From positions 34,114,379-34,178,378 of the forward strand of contig NC_084596.1 in NCBI RefSeq assembly GCF_033807715.1: a DNA stretch of 64,000 nt. Direction: 5' to 3'. Below are positions 1 through 64,000 of the stretch, in pieces (positions within the stretch are counted from its first letter, which is position 1; the number at the start of each line of letters is the position of its first letter). The DNA comes from Cololabis saira (lineage: Eukaryota > Chordata > Actinopteri > Beloniformes > Belonidae). The notes under the pieces were generated by a model. The model was not told the origin of the DNA. It made no database searches and saw only the letters and a program-made list of their open reading frames with translations. A program made the position numbers and the translations under genes.

Positions 1-176
1 GAGCCACTGTCACTGGATAGAGTAGCCAGGATTTCCAGCTGCTTGCTCGGCATCACTGCTGTCCTTAGTGAGACCCGGGGCTCAGTCAGGGGTCGGGCCG
101 GGCCTTTAGGAGGCTGACGTGATCCCTGGGTGTAGCTACTGAGACCCAGGCCTCGTCACATACTTTATATCCTAAG
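1..176 (+). other. UPF1 intron sequence (left edge)
   Basis: This stretch precedes a transposable element and the first visible UPF1 exon. No open frame here resembles UPF1, so it is read as intron. It ends with the left copy (169-176) of the 8-bp duplication ATCCTAAG that flanks the following hAT-type element. Confidence 0.6.
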
Positions 177-871
177 CAGAGGTGTCAAAAGTATTCACAT
201 TCATTACTCAGGTAGAAGTATAGATGCTAGAGTTTAAAAATACTCCTGTAGAAGTTGAAGTATCAACTCAAGTTTTTTACTCAAGTAAAAGTATAAAAGT
301 ACTGGTTTCAAAACTACTTAAAGTATAAAAGTAAAAGTAATGTAAGGGGGGAAAAAGCCATTGAAAATGAATGCATCTTAGTATAATGCAAATATATTAA
401 AGAACCATATATGTGTACTATTGAGCATTAACATGTGTTTCAGAGAGCAGGAGATATGATGACTAGTTGCCTATAAGTATTGTAATGGTGCAAAAAGTCA
501 AACTTCAGAGGCATGTTATCATTTATCCTAACCTTTATTGGAATGTTCATCCAAGTTTAGTTGCAGGAATCTGAGGGAACGGATGTAAGAACAAAACTGG
601 ACAAGAACATCTGAAACAACCACAACCAAATTCACTCTATTCGGATGGAGCAATTTAACTGGATAGTTTTTTTTAAAGGCCGAAATGAAATAGAGTAACA
701 AGGCTGTTTTTAAAATGTAAGGAGTAAAAAGTACAGATAATTGCGTGAAAATGTAAGGAGTAAAAGTAAAAAGTCGTCTGAAAAATAATTACTCCAGTGA
801 AGTATAGATAACCAAAATTTCTACTTAAGTAAGGTAACAAAGTATTTGTACTTCGTTACTTGACACCTCTG
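177..871. mobile_element. Non-autonomous hAT-type element (copy A)
   Basis: A 695-bp AT-rich element with no coding capacity. It begins CAGAGGTGTCAA and ends with the inverted form TTGACACCTCTG. It is flanked by an exact 8-bp direct repeat, ATCCTAAG, at 169-176 and 872-879. Eight-base duplications and CAGxG-type termini are hallmarks of hAT transposons. A second copy of the same family lies in reverse orientation at 47161-47838. It sits in a UPF1 intron, ending about 40 bp before an exon. The delimitation is read directly from the sequence; the hAT assignment is inference from termini and TSD length. Confidence 0.88.
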
Positions 872-885
872 ATCCTAAGATATGA

Positions 886-4380
<3,495 letters not shown>

Positions 4381-5435
4381 CCTGTAAGACACATAAACAC
4401 GGGCGTCTGGTGGCATTTGTAGATGGAATATAACACTCAGCTGGCTCTCGGTGCCTTTGATGACTCTTAACTTGTCATGGTTTTATTATTCTTGTCTTGC
4501 AGGTTGCTGGAACGGAGCTAGGCCTGTTAGTTCAATGGTATTTTATTCTGGGTATTAACCATAAAACATGGATTCCCGTTTTCCACTGCTACAACTGAAG
4601 CACCACTGTGTGAACGTGACAGGAGAGAGATTGAGAAACCGACCAATCACAAGCCTGATGGCAAAAATAGGAGTAGAGCTGGACAGGAAGAGGGCGAGAC
4701 GGAGAGAGTGGGAGGCGAGAGGCGAGAGGAGAGAGCGCTGCTGCTCACACGAGAAGACATGGTGGGGGAGGAAGCTGTGGTCCTCAGAGCAGCAGAGGTG
4801 GAGGCCACGTCTTCAGCCGGTCCAGGACGGAGAAACATCTGAATGGTTCTGTTGGAGGGAAAGAGGCAACAGCACCGTTTTTGGTCTCGCGGCCCATAAT
4901 GCCTCAGGAGCTCCAGAAGTGATTGAGGGGAAGATGGAAAAGAAGTGCTTCATGAACAACTCCTCCTAACTCAACAGGAGGTCCTCCGAGACTCGGAGTG
5001 AGACAGAACATAGAGATGCAGGTCCTCGAGTCGGTTGTCATAGCAACTCTTTAAAACCCAGCGCTTGAGCCGAGGCTCTGCATTTGATCACAGCTGAGCA
5101 TCCAGACGACGCGGGAACGCTGACGTGCTCGTGACGTTACGCCTCAAGGAGTTTTATTGAAACTTGAGGATCGCACAGTCATGTGTCCCTTGTTTTTGTC
5201 TGAACTTTGAGAAAAGCTTTTGGAACAAAGGCTTGTTTCCCTGAGGCGCTCAGTGATGTCCGCTAACGTTTGTAGAAGTCTTCCTCAGCAGCTCTTTCTG
5301 TGGACGGCTCAAAAACGAGAGCAGAGTCTGAGTAAAAGACAACCAGGTCTGATCTTCAGTGTTTCAGATCTGAGCTCCGGAGATTTCTATTCTCTTCTCA
5401 CATCTTATAATGAATAAAAGCATCATAACCAGCTT
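4381..5435 (+). other. upf1: Probable UPF1 3' UTR
   Basis: Sequence following the UPF1 stop. It has no convincing gene of its own; a 133-codon open frame at 4568-4969 is Arg/Glu-rich and matches nothing I recognise. An AATAAA signal at 5413-5418 could end the transcript near 5435. The UTR is inferred from position and signal only. Confidence 0.45.
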
Positions 5436-5734
5436 ATTAATGAATGAAGGTGTCCTTTCTTTTCTGCTGAGTGACTAAAGCTAGTACGTAGAAATTATGT
5501 TTACCACACACAGTATAGCCAGACACTGATAATAAACATTGCCTGGAGGTGCCTTGCTCAGAGCCGCCGCAGCCCTCCAGTTATGTGTCAAAAGCGTGAT
5601 AAGATCATTAGTGTGAATGTTCAGAGCCAACCGCAGTGCTGAGACACGAAACCCTTCGTAAAAGATAACGTGACCTCAAGGTTTCGTGCTTGTTTCCGGG
5701 CGCGTGACACCACTACTCACAGATCATCTTAGAG

Positions 5735-5985
5735 CTGGTACTTGGATCAGCGGGTGGAGCGTTCCATGTTTGATCCCCGACCCTCCGACACGCCGCAGGG
5801 TCCTGGGGTTGGACACTGAACCCCATGTTGCGCCACATTGTTCAGGCTGTGATTATAACAACAAGGCAGGACTTAGATATGCATACATGTAAAGAACAAC
5901 AGTGCGAGTGTGTGAATAGAGATGAGACTGTAAAGCACTTAGGAGAACCCCAGATATGGTTAATAAAGTTAAATATGGTGCATAA
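5735..5985 (+). repeat. Degenerate tRNA-type SINE
   Basis: This resembles the common fish tRNA-derived SINE layout: a 'GGATCAGCGGGTGGAGCG' box-like start, 'GATCCCCGACCC', the 'GACACTGAACCCCATGTTGC' block, and a 3' part 'GTGTGAATAGAGATGAGACT' followed by 'GTAAAGCACTT'. It is diverged and its edges are approximate. A comparison with fish SINE consensus sequences would settle the family. Confidence 0.55.
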
Positions 5986-7094
5986 TTAACGTTTTCTCTC
6001 ATTCACACTTGTTTAACAAGCACGTACTTATACAGCAGATGATGATGATGATGTCTGTTACTGGGCCATCTTACATCTGAAACTTTTCTTAATTTAACAT
6101 ATTGCATCTTGTAAATTGTTAGTTGATGAATCAGAGTAGAATATTTCCTTCAAGTGTTCAGACGACGATAGAAAAAGAAATTAAAAGGATAATCAGGTAT
6201 TAGTAGGATAGGTTATTAACCCCAGTGATGAATTAGTGTGTTTTAGATGACATCAAATTAATATCCGTAGCCCTCTCAGCTGTAGATGATCTAGTTTTCC
6301 AGATGTATTTCTCCCCAATAACATCACAATTTCACCTATAGATAAATATATTTACATTACATTATTACATTTATAACTTTTGCATGTATTCAAAGTGGTT
6401 GTCTTTCTAATATTATACTCATAACTTTATCTTGTTCTTGTATTTTTTCCTGTTTAAATCTATCAGAGCTACATGTGTGAAATATTTCTGCCTGGCTGAC
6501 TCAAAAATGAATAAAAGTTTGCTTTTGTTTGCACCTTCACTGCGATTTCCGTCAGTTCTTTGGTTAGTTAACAAGATGAATGATAATCATTCAGAAGCGG
6601 CTGTCCCGAGCGCACCTGCAGGTCCGACTGGCTGCGTGCACATGGGACGGTTCGGCGCCAGGTGGGTTTGTATTTATTTGTATTTACTTATTTATTTGAC
6701 AGGGACAATGCAGTCAAACATAGATACAGGCTTGCAGCTGATGTGATGCAGTTAGTACTAATTCTCAACTCCAGTCCCCAGTTGGGCTCTTCCACAACAT
6801 TGCAGTACAATATAAAATTCATATACATCAATTAAAAAGACCATACAATTCAATAATACAATATTGCATTTACATGATATAAAACCTTCCCTCACTCACC
6901 AGTGGTGCCGCCAGGGGTGGCCATGGCCCCCCCTACAAATTTGCTGGCCACCCCACTTGCCTCAATTAAAAAAACAAAAAACAGCACTTGCCGGTCACAT
7001 AGATTCTATCATCAGGTATGTGTTTCATCCCAAATCATTCGGGCCAAATGCATATCAGTAGGTGTTTCTTACAACAGTATAATAAAATCCTGTA
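5986..7094. other. Intergenic stretch between UPF1 and HOMER
   Basis: No gene is seen. A piece near 6665-6740 ('TATTTATTTGACAGGGACAA') looks like the 3' end of a widespread fish retroelement. 6860-7060 contains low-complexity C- and A-rich sequence. The rest is AT-rich and unassigned. Confidence 0.4.
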
Positions 7095-7755
7095 ATGATG
7101 TCTTCAGAATCAGAAAAGGGTTTATTGCCAAGTTTGTTAACACACACAAGGAATTTGTTGTGGTGATGAGTGCAATACAATACAAATATTAAAAAAAATA
7201 TATAAGAGATAAAATAAAATGTATAAACAATAAAATAAAATGTATAAACAGAAATGTACAATATGAGGTTTAAAGTGCCGAATGAGTCTGTACAAAAAGT
7301 GACATAGGACAGATAAAATGTATAGACAGAAATGTACAAATGAGGTTTTTAAAGTGCCGGATATCAGTCTTTTAGTTTTGGTGTCCACTCCAACAATTTA
7401 AGTGGCCCCATCTTTCACCCCTATGAAAAAGTTTTGGAGGTGCCCCTGTCACTCACTCTCCCACACAAATACACACACTATTTACAGGTGAGTACAGTTT
7501 AGATGTTTCTTTAACCAGGTTTTAGTTTTTGGTGATGAACATGTTAAACTCTGAGATGGATGTCATTTCTGATGGCAGTGATTTCCAGAGTGTACAGCTC
7601 TTATAAGAGAAGGCATCCCCCTGCAGCGGCTCCTGCACGGCCAGCACCAGGAACTGCTCGAGGTTAGAGAGAGGGAGGACGGGGTCACTGGGGGGTTTGC
7701 GGCCAGAGGAGTCTGGGGTCAGCCGCTGCTGCTGGGAGGACGCGCCGGCGCTCAC
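7095..7755 (-). mobile_element. LINE 3'-end fragment
   Basis: On the minus strand, the frame at 7522-7755 ends with a Trp-containing block (AFSYKSCTLWKSLPSEM) typical of the extreme C-terminus of fish LINE proteins (the 'LWNSLP' block). Further along the element, 7095-7200 carries the motif 'CAGAAAAGGGTTTATTGCCA' common in fish LINE 3' UTRs, followed by repeats of ATAAAATGTATAAACA (7200-7340). It is truncated with no catalytic domains. The element type is fairly clear, but the exact clade is not. Confidence 0.5.
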
Positions 7756-7799
7756 ACTCGGCTGGCTGGTGCGGCAGACGGAGGTGCCCTGCGGTGAAA

Positions 7800-7944
7800 C
7801 CTCCCCCCTGAGAATAAAGCGGGATTAAAGCATCTGGTGGCTGGAACTGATAGGAAGAGGAGACTGAGTGAGACTGAGTGGGACAGCAGCAGCTGCAGCG
7901 TGGAAATATTGTTGGTGAAGGATCAGAGAGGGTTTCAAACCGAC
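7800..7944 (+). promoter_or_regulatory. homer3: Probable HOMER 5' UTR / proximal promoter
   Basis: Sequence immediately upstream of the inferred start codon at 7945. It is purine-rich with CAGCAGCAGCTGCAGC, but has no clear TATA box. The call rests only on its position before the split first coding exon. The true transcription start is unknown. Confidence 0.4.
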
Positions 7945-29409
<21,465 letters not shown>

Positions 29410-30690
29410 AAGAAAAGATGGATGAAAGTGGCCAAACGCAACCTCCGAGCGACGACGGGTCCGTCGAGGCTGCAGGAGAGTTTGCTCCATGTCATGTTGA
29501 ACCAGCGGCTGTGCGACGTTCAATGACCGCTAGATGTTGAACGGAGCAACAGTGGATAACATGGTAGTGCCTGTCCAATCCTAATGTCTTGTGTTGCTTT
29601 CAGAGGTAACTTTCAATGCAATAAACGTTAAGGTAAGTGCTCCACCATGCTAGACATGTCATCTGGTGCTTGTAGTTTTTCAGTAAAATTGCAATACAGT
29701 ATTAATATGATTAAGAGGCCTTGTTTTTTTCATCTTTGCATCAGTTATTCCATGAATGAATGCAAATAAAGTGCACAAAACATAATTACTAATAGTTTTG
29801 TCTATTTAAGCTCCTGCATAAAATATAGTAATTAATTACTGGATAATTAGTCAAAGTTAAAAGCTCACATTTTGTCATAGCCTGTAATGATGTATTTTAC
29901 AATAGTTCAGTTGGAGTTTTTCTACTTAAGTAAACGAAATACATATTCAACATTAAAAGAAACATCTGTTTGGTAATAGTGTCTGGTATAAAATAAAAAC
30001 CTGAACAGTAGATCTAAAGTTTAACACCAAAGATCGCGGCTAAGAGCAGGATGAAGGACTTCTTCAGTGGCTTGTCAATTTACAGTGTTGAATCTTTATT
30101 TAGGCAATAAAGAAATGTTATCTTTAGTAAGCTGCAGCAACTCTTGAGAACATGTTAAGCTATAGGATATTTTAATAAAATGCAAAAAGTATAAATAAGG
30201 TTTTCTCAAAAAGTATATTTCATGAATTCTACAGATGTGAAGAAACTAAAGGAAAAATATTGTTTAGTCTTGTTTTTCGTTTTTTTTTTGCTTATTTTTG
30301 TTTTTTACTAATGGCTTTCGGTGTCTTTTGGAGCGACACACACAGAAACTGTTCTGTGTTATCAGATAACAAAGCACTTGAATAACAGCCTTTAGTGATC
30401 GTTACATTTAAGATACTTTTCTGCCTTTATTTCATTTTACCTTTTATCTGTGGACAATGAGCCATTAGGCCTTGAGTGTTGCTGTGTGAATGAATAACTT
30501 ATTAAAATCTGAAAAGCAAAAAACAAGAGAAGCTGTCTACTCACATAGTGTATTGTTTGACGTGGTCATAAATGACTGTTGCATGACTACTGAAGCCTTA
30601 CTGCTCTCTTTGAAGGACAGTTATGAATTGTCATGACGGATCAATGTCTCAAAGTCTGAATGGAAATAAAAGCGAAGAATACAGTCACCC
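29410..30690 (+). other. homer3: Probable HOMER 3' UTR
   Basis: AT-rich sequence following the HOMER stop. Possible polyadenylation signals AATAAA occur at about 29621, 29766 and 30665; the last is followed by a TTTTATTG-rich segment. Which one is used cannot be told from sequence alone. Confidence 0.5.
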
Positions 30691-30748
30691 TCCCGTGCAC
30701 TTTCTTTTATTGTTTCCACCCCAAATATTAGCTGTTATCTCACATCAG

Positions 30749-30785
30749 AGGTGAAATACTTGCAGGTAGTGCAAGTATTTCACCT
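30749..30785. repeat. Perfect short hairpin
   Basis: AGGTGAAATACTTGCA is followed after about four bases by its exact inverse TGCAAGTATTTCACCT. It lies just past the HOMER 3' end, between two genes on the same strand. It could be a tiny foldback repeat or a processing or termination structure. Confidence 0.6.
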
Positions 30786-31464
30786 ATGACGGCCTGTGAA
30801 AAAAGCTGTTTTTCAGTCTGGTTCTACGCATTTTTCCAGTCATCTCTGGCTCTCCTGTGGACGAAGAAAGGGTCTCCCCAGATTCACATTTCCCATTATT
30901 TTACTATCAGTCATTACTTTCTGTTAGACATCCTGAGTTACCCTCAATCACCCTCAGCCACAGAGAGCTGGCCCTGTGAGTATTAAACAACAGTTTTAGG
31001 CTCAGAGGACTATTCCAGGTTACCAACAGTAATGTAGGAACAATTAAGAACAACTCGGGTTATATCTTTCGTTTAAATATTATCATGTGTTACCAATAGG
31101 GAAGAAATGCTGCCAGGTCAGCAACATATTTCACTTTTTTTATTTGCAAAGAGAAAAGCAACTCTAATGCAGACACTAATGTTTTTTTTTATCATTTTCT
31201 CCCTTTAACCTGGGTTTTCTGAGGGCAGAGGGCGCCCCCTGGTGGTGGGGCAGTTTGTCTGCTCAGCAGTTGTTTCTCATCCGCCCTCACTCACTCAGGG
31301 GTCAGACACTGCATGATCTGACGACAGCAGCAGTGATGCAGGTTGTTGGTATTTATGATTTGTTCTGAAAACAAGAAACACAGATATATTTATAAATACG
31401 TGTAGCAACAATCACATAGCTTGACTTCATACCAGAGTGAGAGACAATGTTACTATGTTTGTGT

Positions 31465-31465
<1 letters not shown>

Positions 31466-31529
<64 letters not shown>
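31466..31529. repeat. (TA)n(CA)n compound microsatellite
   Basis: About 35 bp of TA repeats run directly into about 29 bp of CA repeats in the HOMER-DEPDC5 intergenic region. Confidence 0.96.
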
Positions 31530-31531
<2 letters not shown>

Positions 31532-32079
31532 ACACCAGCTACAGACTGTGCAAAGATTCCATAAAGACAATCCAGCACATGATAGTATGATGTAGGATGC
31601 TGGACGGTGAGACATAGATGGAACCCCACAATCCAGTAGTTGGAGCAGAGTGCAGGAAGCTCCTAATTAAAGGTGGGAGATGCCTCCAAGAGTGGTGGAG
31701 AATAAACGGGTGAGACTGAGAAACTGGTGATGGGTGACCAGCTGACACTGTTGGTATAAACTAACTCTGGAAGAAAAAAGCAGTAGTGATAAACACAGTG
31801 CGAGCAACATCAAGAAAAAGGAGCACAAGTACATGGACAAAAACCAAGGGCAAAATTGAGGGACAGAAAATAAGTGCTAGATGAAGGCAACCGGGGTGAC
31901 ACTGGTAACAAGAACACTTGGAGATGTAGGTGACCTTCAAACTGGGAGAGTGGCTCCAGATCCCTGGAGCTACATCAGGAGCAACATCAGCCTCATAAAA
32001 AAAAAATATATGTACATTTTTTATCTTTTTTTATGTATATTTGCTTTCTAGGGGAAACTAACTAAGATATATATAAATA

Positions 32080-32149
32080 TGTACATGTATGTATGTCTAT
32101 GTATGTATGCATCACTGCTGCATGTATGTATATAATATACATACATACA

Positions 32150-32198
<49 letters not shown>
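32080..32198. repeat. TATG/TA-rich microsatellite
   Basis: Tetranucleotide ATGT-rich sequence, then ATAC repeats, then about 46 bp of uninterrupted (TA)n at 32153-32198. It lies about 530 bp upstream of the DEPDC5 start codon. Confidence 0.93.
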
Positions 32199-32199
<1 letters not shown>

Positions 32200-32202
<3 letters not shown>

Positions 32203-32728
32203 AACATATGTTTTGTATGTTTTTGTTGGCTTCCCCGAGATGAACAGACGTGGAGGGATTCCTCTCTCGCATCGAGACTCTCTGATCCGGGAGAACCAAT
32301 CAGATCGCAGATCCTTGTTTTGGAGGAAGTGAAGTGTTTTAGCTGCTGGTTAGCAAGTGAGCCTAACACTTGTGTAACATAACGTAGCAGTGAATCTAAC
32401 TTGTTTCAAACGTAATGGGTTGTTTTAATCTATATTGCAAGTCGTTACAGCGGAGTTGTTATCGGTTTAGAAGCTGCTAGTAAGGTGTCGTAGACGAGCT
32501 TGGTAAAGTAAAGTCCTGGAGCCGGAGCCGCTAGAAGCAGCGCAGTGTTTACACACATGCATGTCAGGGTTATAACCATCATTATGCTCGCTGTGCGCGC
32601 TGACTGCACACATACAAGTCTAATTAAAGAACAAATGCGCCGCAACGCCCATATGCGAGTGTCCTTCTGGCTTTAGGACGCTTTAAAAGTCCAAACTTAA
32701 ACCATCTTGTTCCTCAGCAGACACAAAC
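32200..32728 (+). promoter_or_regulatory. depdc5: DEPDC5 upstream region / 5' UTR
   Basis: Sequence between the (TA)n tract and the DEPDC5 ATG. It is richer in CpG than its surroundings (for example around 32450-32660). No TATA box is evident. The transcription start and any non-coding first exon cannot be fixed. Confidence 0.4.
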
Positions 32729-63325
<30,597 letters not shown>

Positions 63326-64000
63326 GTTATGGTTTTACTTGATAAGGGGGGGGTCTTTAAAAGTAGGGAAATCATCATATTGGGGGCAATATGTTCGGGC
63401 AAAAAACAGCAGTGACGTTATAAAAGCAAAGCAAGATGAGAAGAAAGAAAGATTTTTAGTCTTTGTTACAAAAGCAGTTTGCATGAGAGGCAGAAACCCT
63501 CGGGAGCAACGAGGGGCGGGGAATCTGTGTTTTCATGACAAAATCAATAACATGTTTCCAAACAGCATTTCTTGGAGAATTATTGAAGAGCGTTTGCCCA
63601 TTTCTCCTCCTGTGGTGCATAATATTTAATAATAGTAGGGGACAAAAGTGCACATGGAAGCTGGACGGCTGTGATCTCAGACCCTACAGACAGCAGATAT
63701 AACGACGATAATAACACTTATTTTACACAGAGCTTTTCTAAACACTGTTCCAAGGTGTTGGACGGGCGAGTGAAGAATTAAAACCAGTAAACCAACTACA
63801 GACACAGTAAAAACAGTATGAAACAAAAGAAGTGTGAGGGCAGCATTCCCTTCAGTAAGAATATAAATCCAGAAAGCAACAGAGAAAATAACCACAAGAA
63901 CAGGAGGAAGTTATTGTCTGTATAACAAATTTACAGACTGCTAAACCAGAAAGGATGGGACGAGGCGGCGTTTGTTCGCTCGCGGGACGGATCCAATATT
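63326..64000. other. DEPDC5 intron 40 (to window edge)
   Basis: Follows the last visible exon. No further DEPDC5 exon is recognised. Around 63710-63790 there is a retroelement-like segment (TTATTTTACACAGAGCTTTT). The last coding exons must lie to the right. Confidence 0.5.

Noticed and set aside
4568..4969. 133-codon open frame after UPF1
   Set aside because: Arg/Glu-rich low-complexity sequence without recognisable domain or splice context; better explained as 3' UTR.

Overview
This is a gene-bearing euchromatic window from a teleost fish. Three vertebrate genes lie on the + strand, all with spliced GT-AG exons. The intergenic and intronic DNA is full of fish-type repeats: L2-, RTE- and L1-like LINE pieces, hAT and PIF/Harbinger-like non-autonomous DNA elements, a tRNA-type SINE, and long (CA)n, (TA)n, (AAAG)n and (GATG)n tracts. 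There is no operon, phage, CRISPR or other prokaryotic structure.

Layout. (1) 913-4380: the last six coding exons of UPF1, the RNA helicase of nonsense-mediated decay, with its stop codon and a probable 3' UTR to about 5435. (2) 7945-29409: a complete HOMER-family gene, best matched to HOMER3. It has ten coding exons encoding 357 residues (EVH1 domain plus C-terminal coiled coil), including a five-base first coding exon and a nine-base microexon. Its sixth intron is 11.3 kb and holds most of the repeats of this part. (3) 32729-63325: forty in-phase coding exons of DEPDC5, the largest GATOR1 subunit, about 1,459 codons. The last exon or exons lie beyond the right edge.

The three genes are not a functional unit. 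UPF1 acts in mRNA quality control, HOMER scaffolds postsynaptic receptors, and DEPDC5 restrains mTORC1 through RagA/B. UPF1 and HOMER3 lie near each other on human chromosome 19, while DEPDC5 is on human chromosome 22, so the join to DEPDC5 is the interesting part of the synteny.

Mobile DNA is the richest layer. Several elements could be delimited to the base by target-site duplications: two inverted copies of one hAT-type MITE (177-871 and 47161-47838), three further 8-bp-TSD elements in DEPDC5 introns, two copies of a TTA/TAA-flanked Harbinger-type element (one with a nested insertion whose empty site survives in the other), an RTE-X/Expander-like LINE with a 16-bp TSD, and a 4.6-kb nested stack (TIR element containing a hAT MITE and a nearly intact L2 LINE) that makes up about 97% of one DEPDC5 intron.

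I found no convincing undescribed biological system. The best leads are the nested-transposon histories, two GC-AG introns and a tandem acceptor in DEPDC5, and the HOMER microexon. Family names for repeats come from sequence character and recollection, not from a database search.
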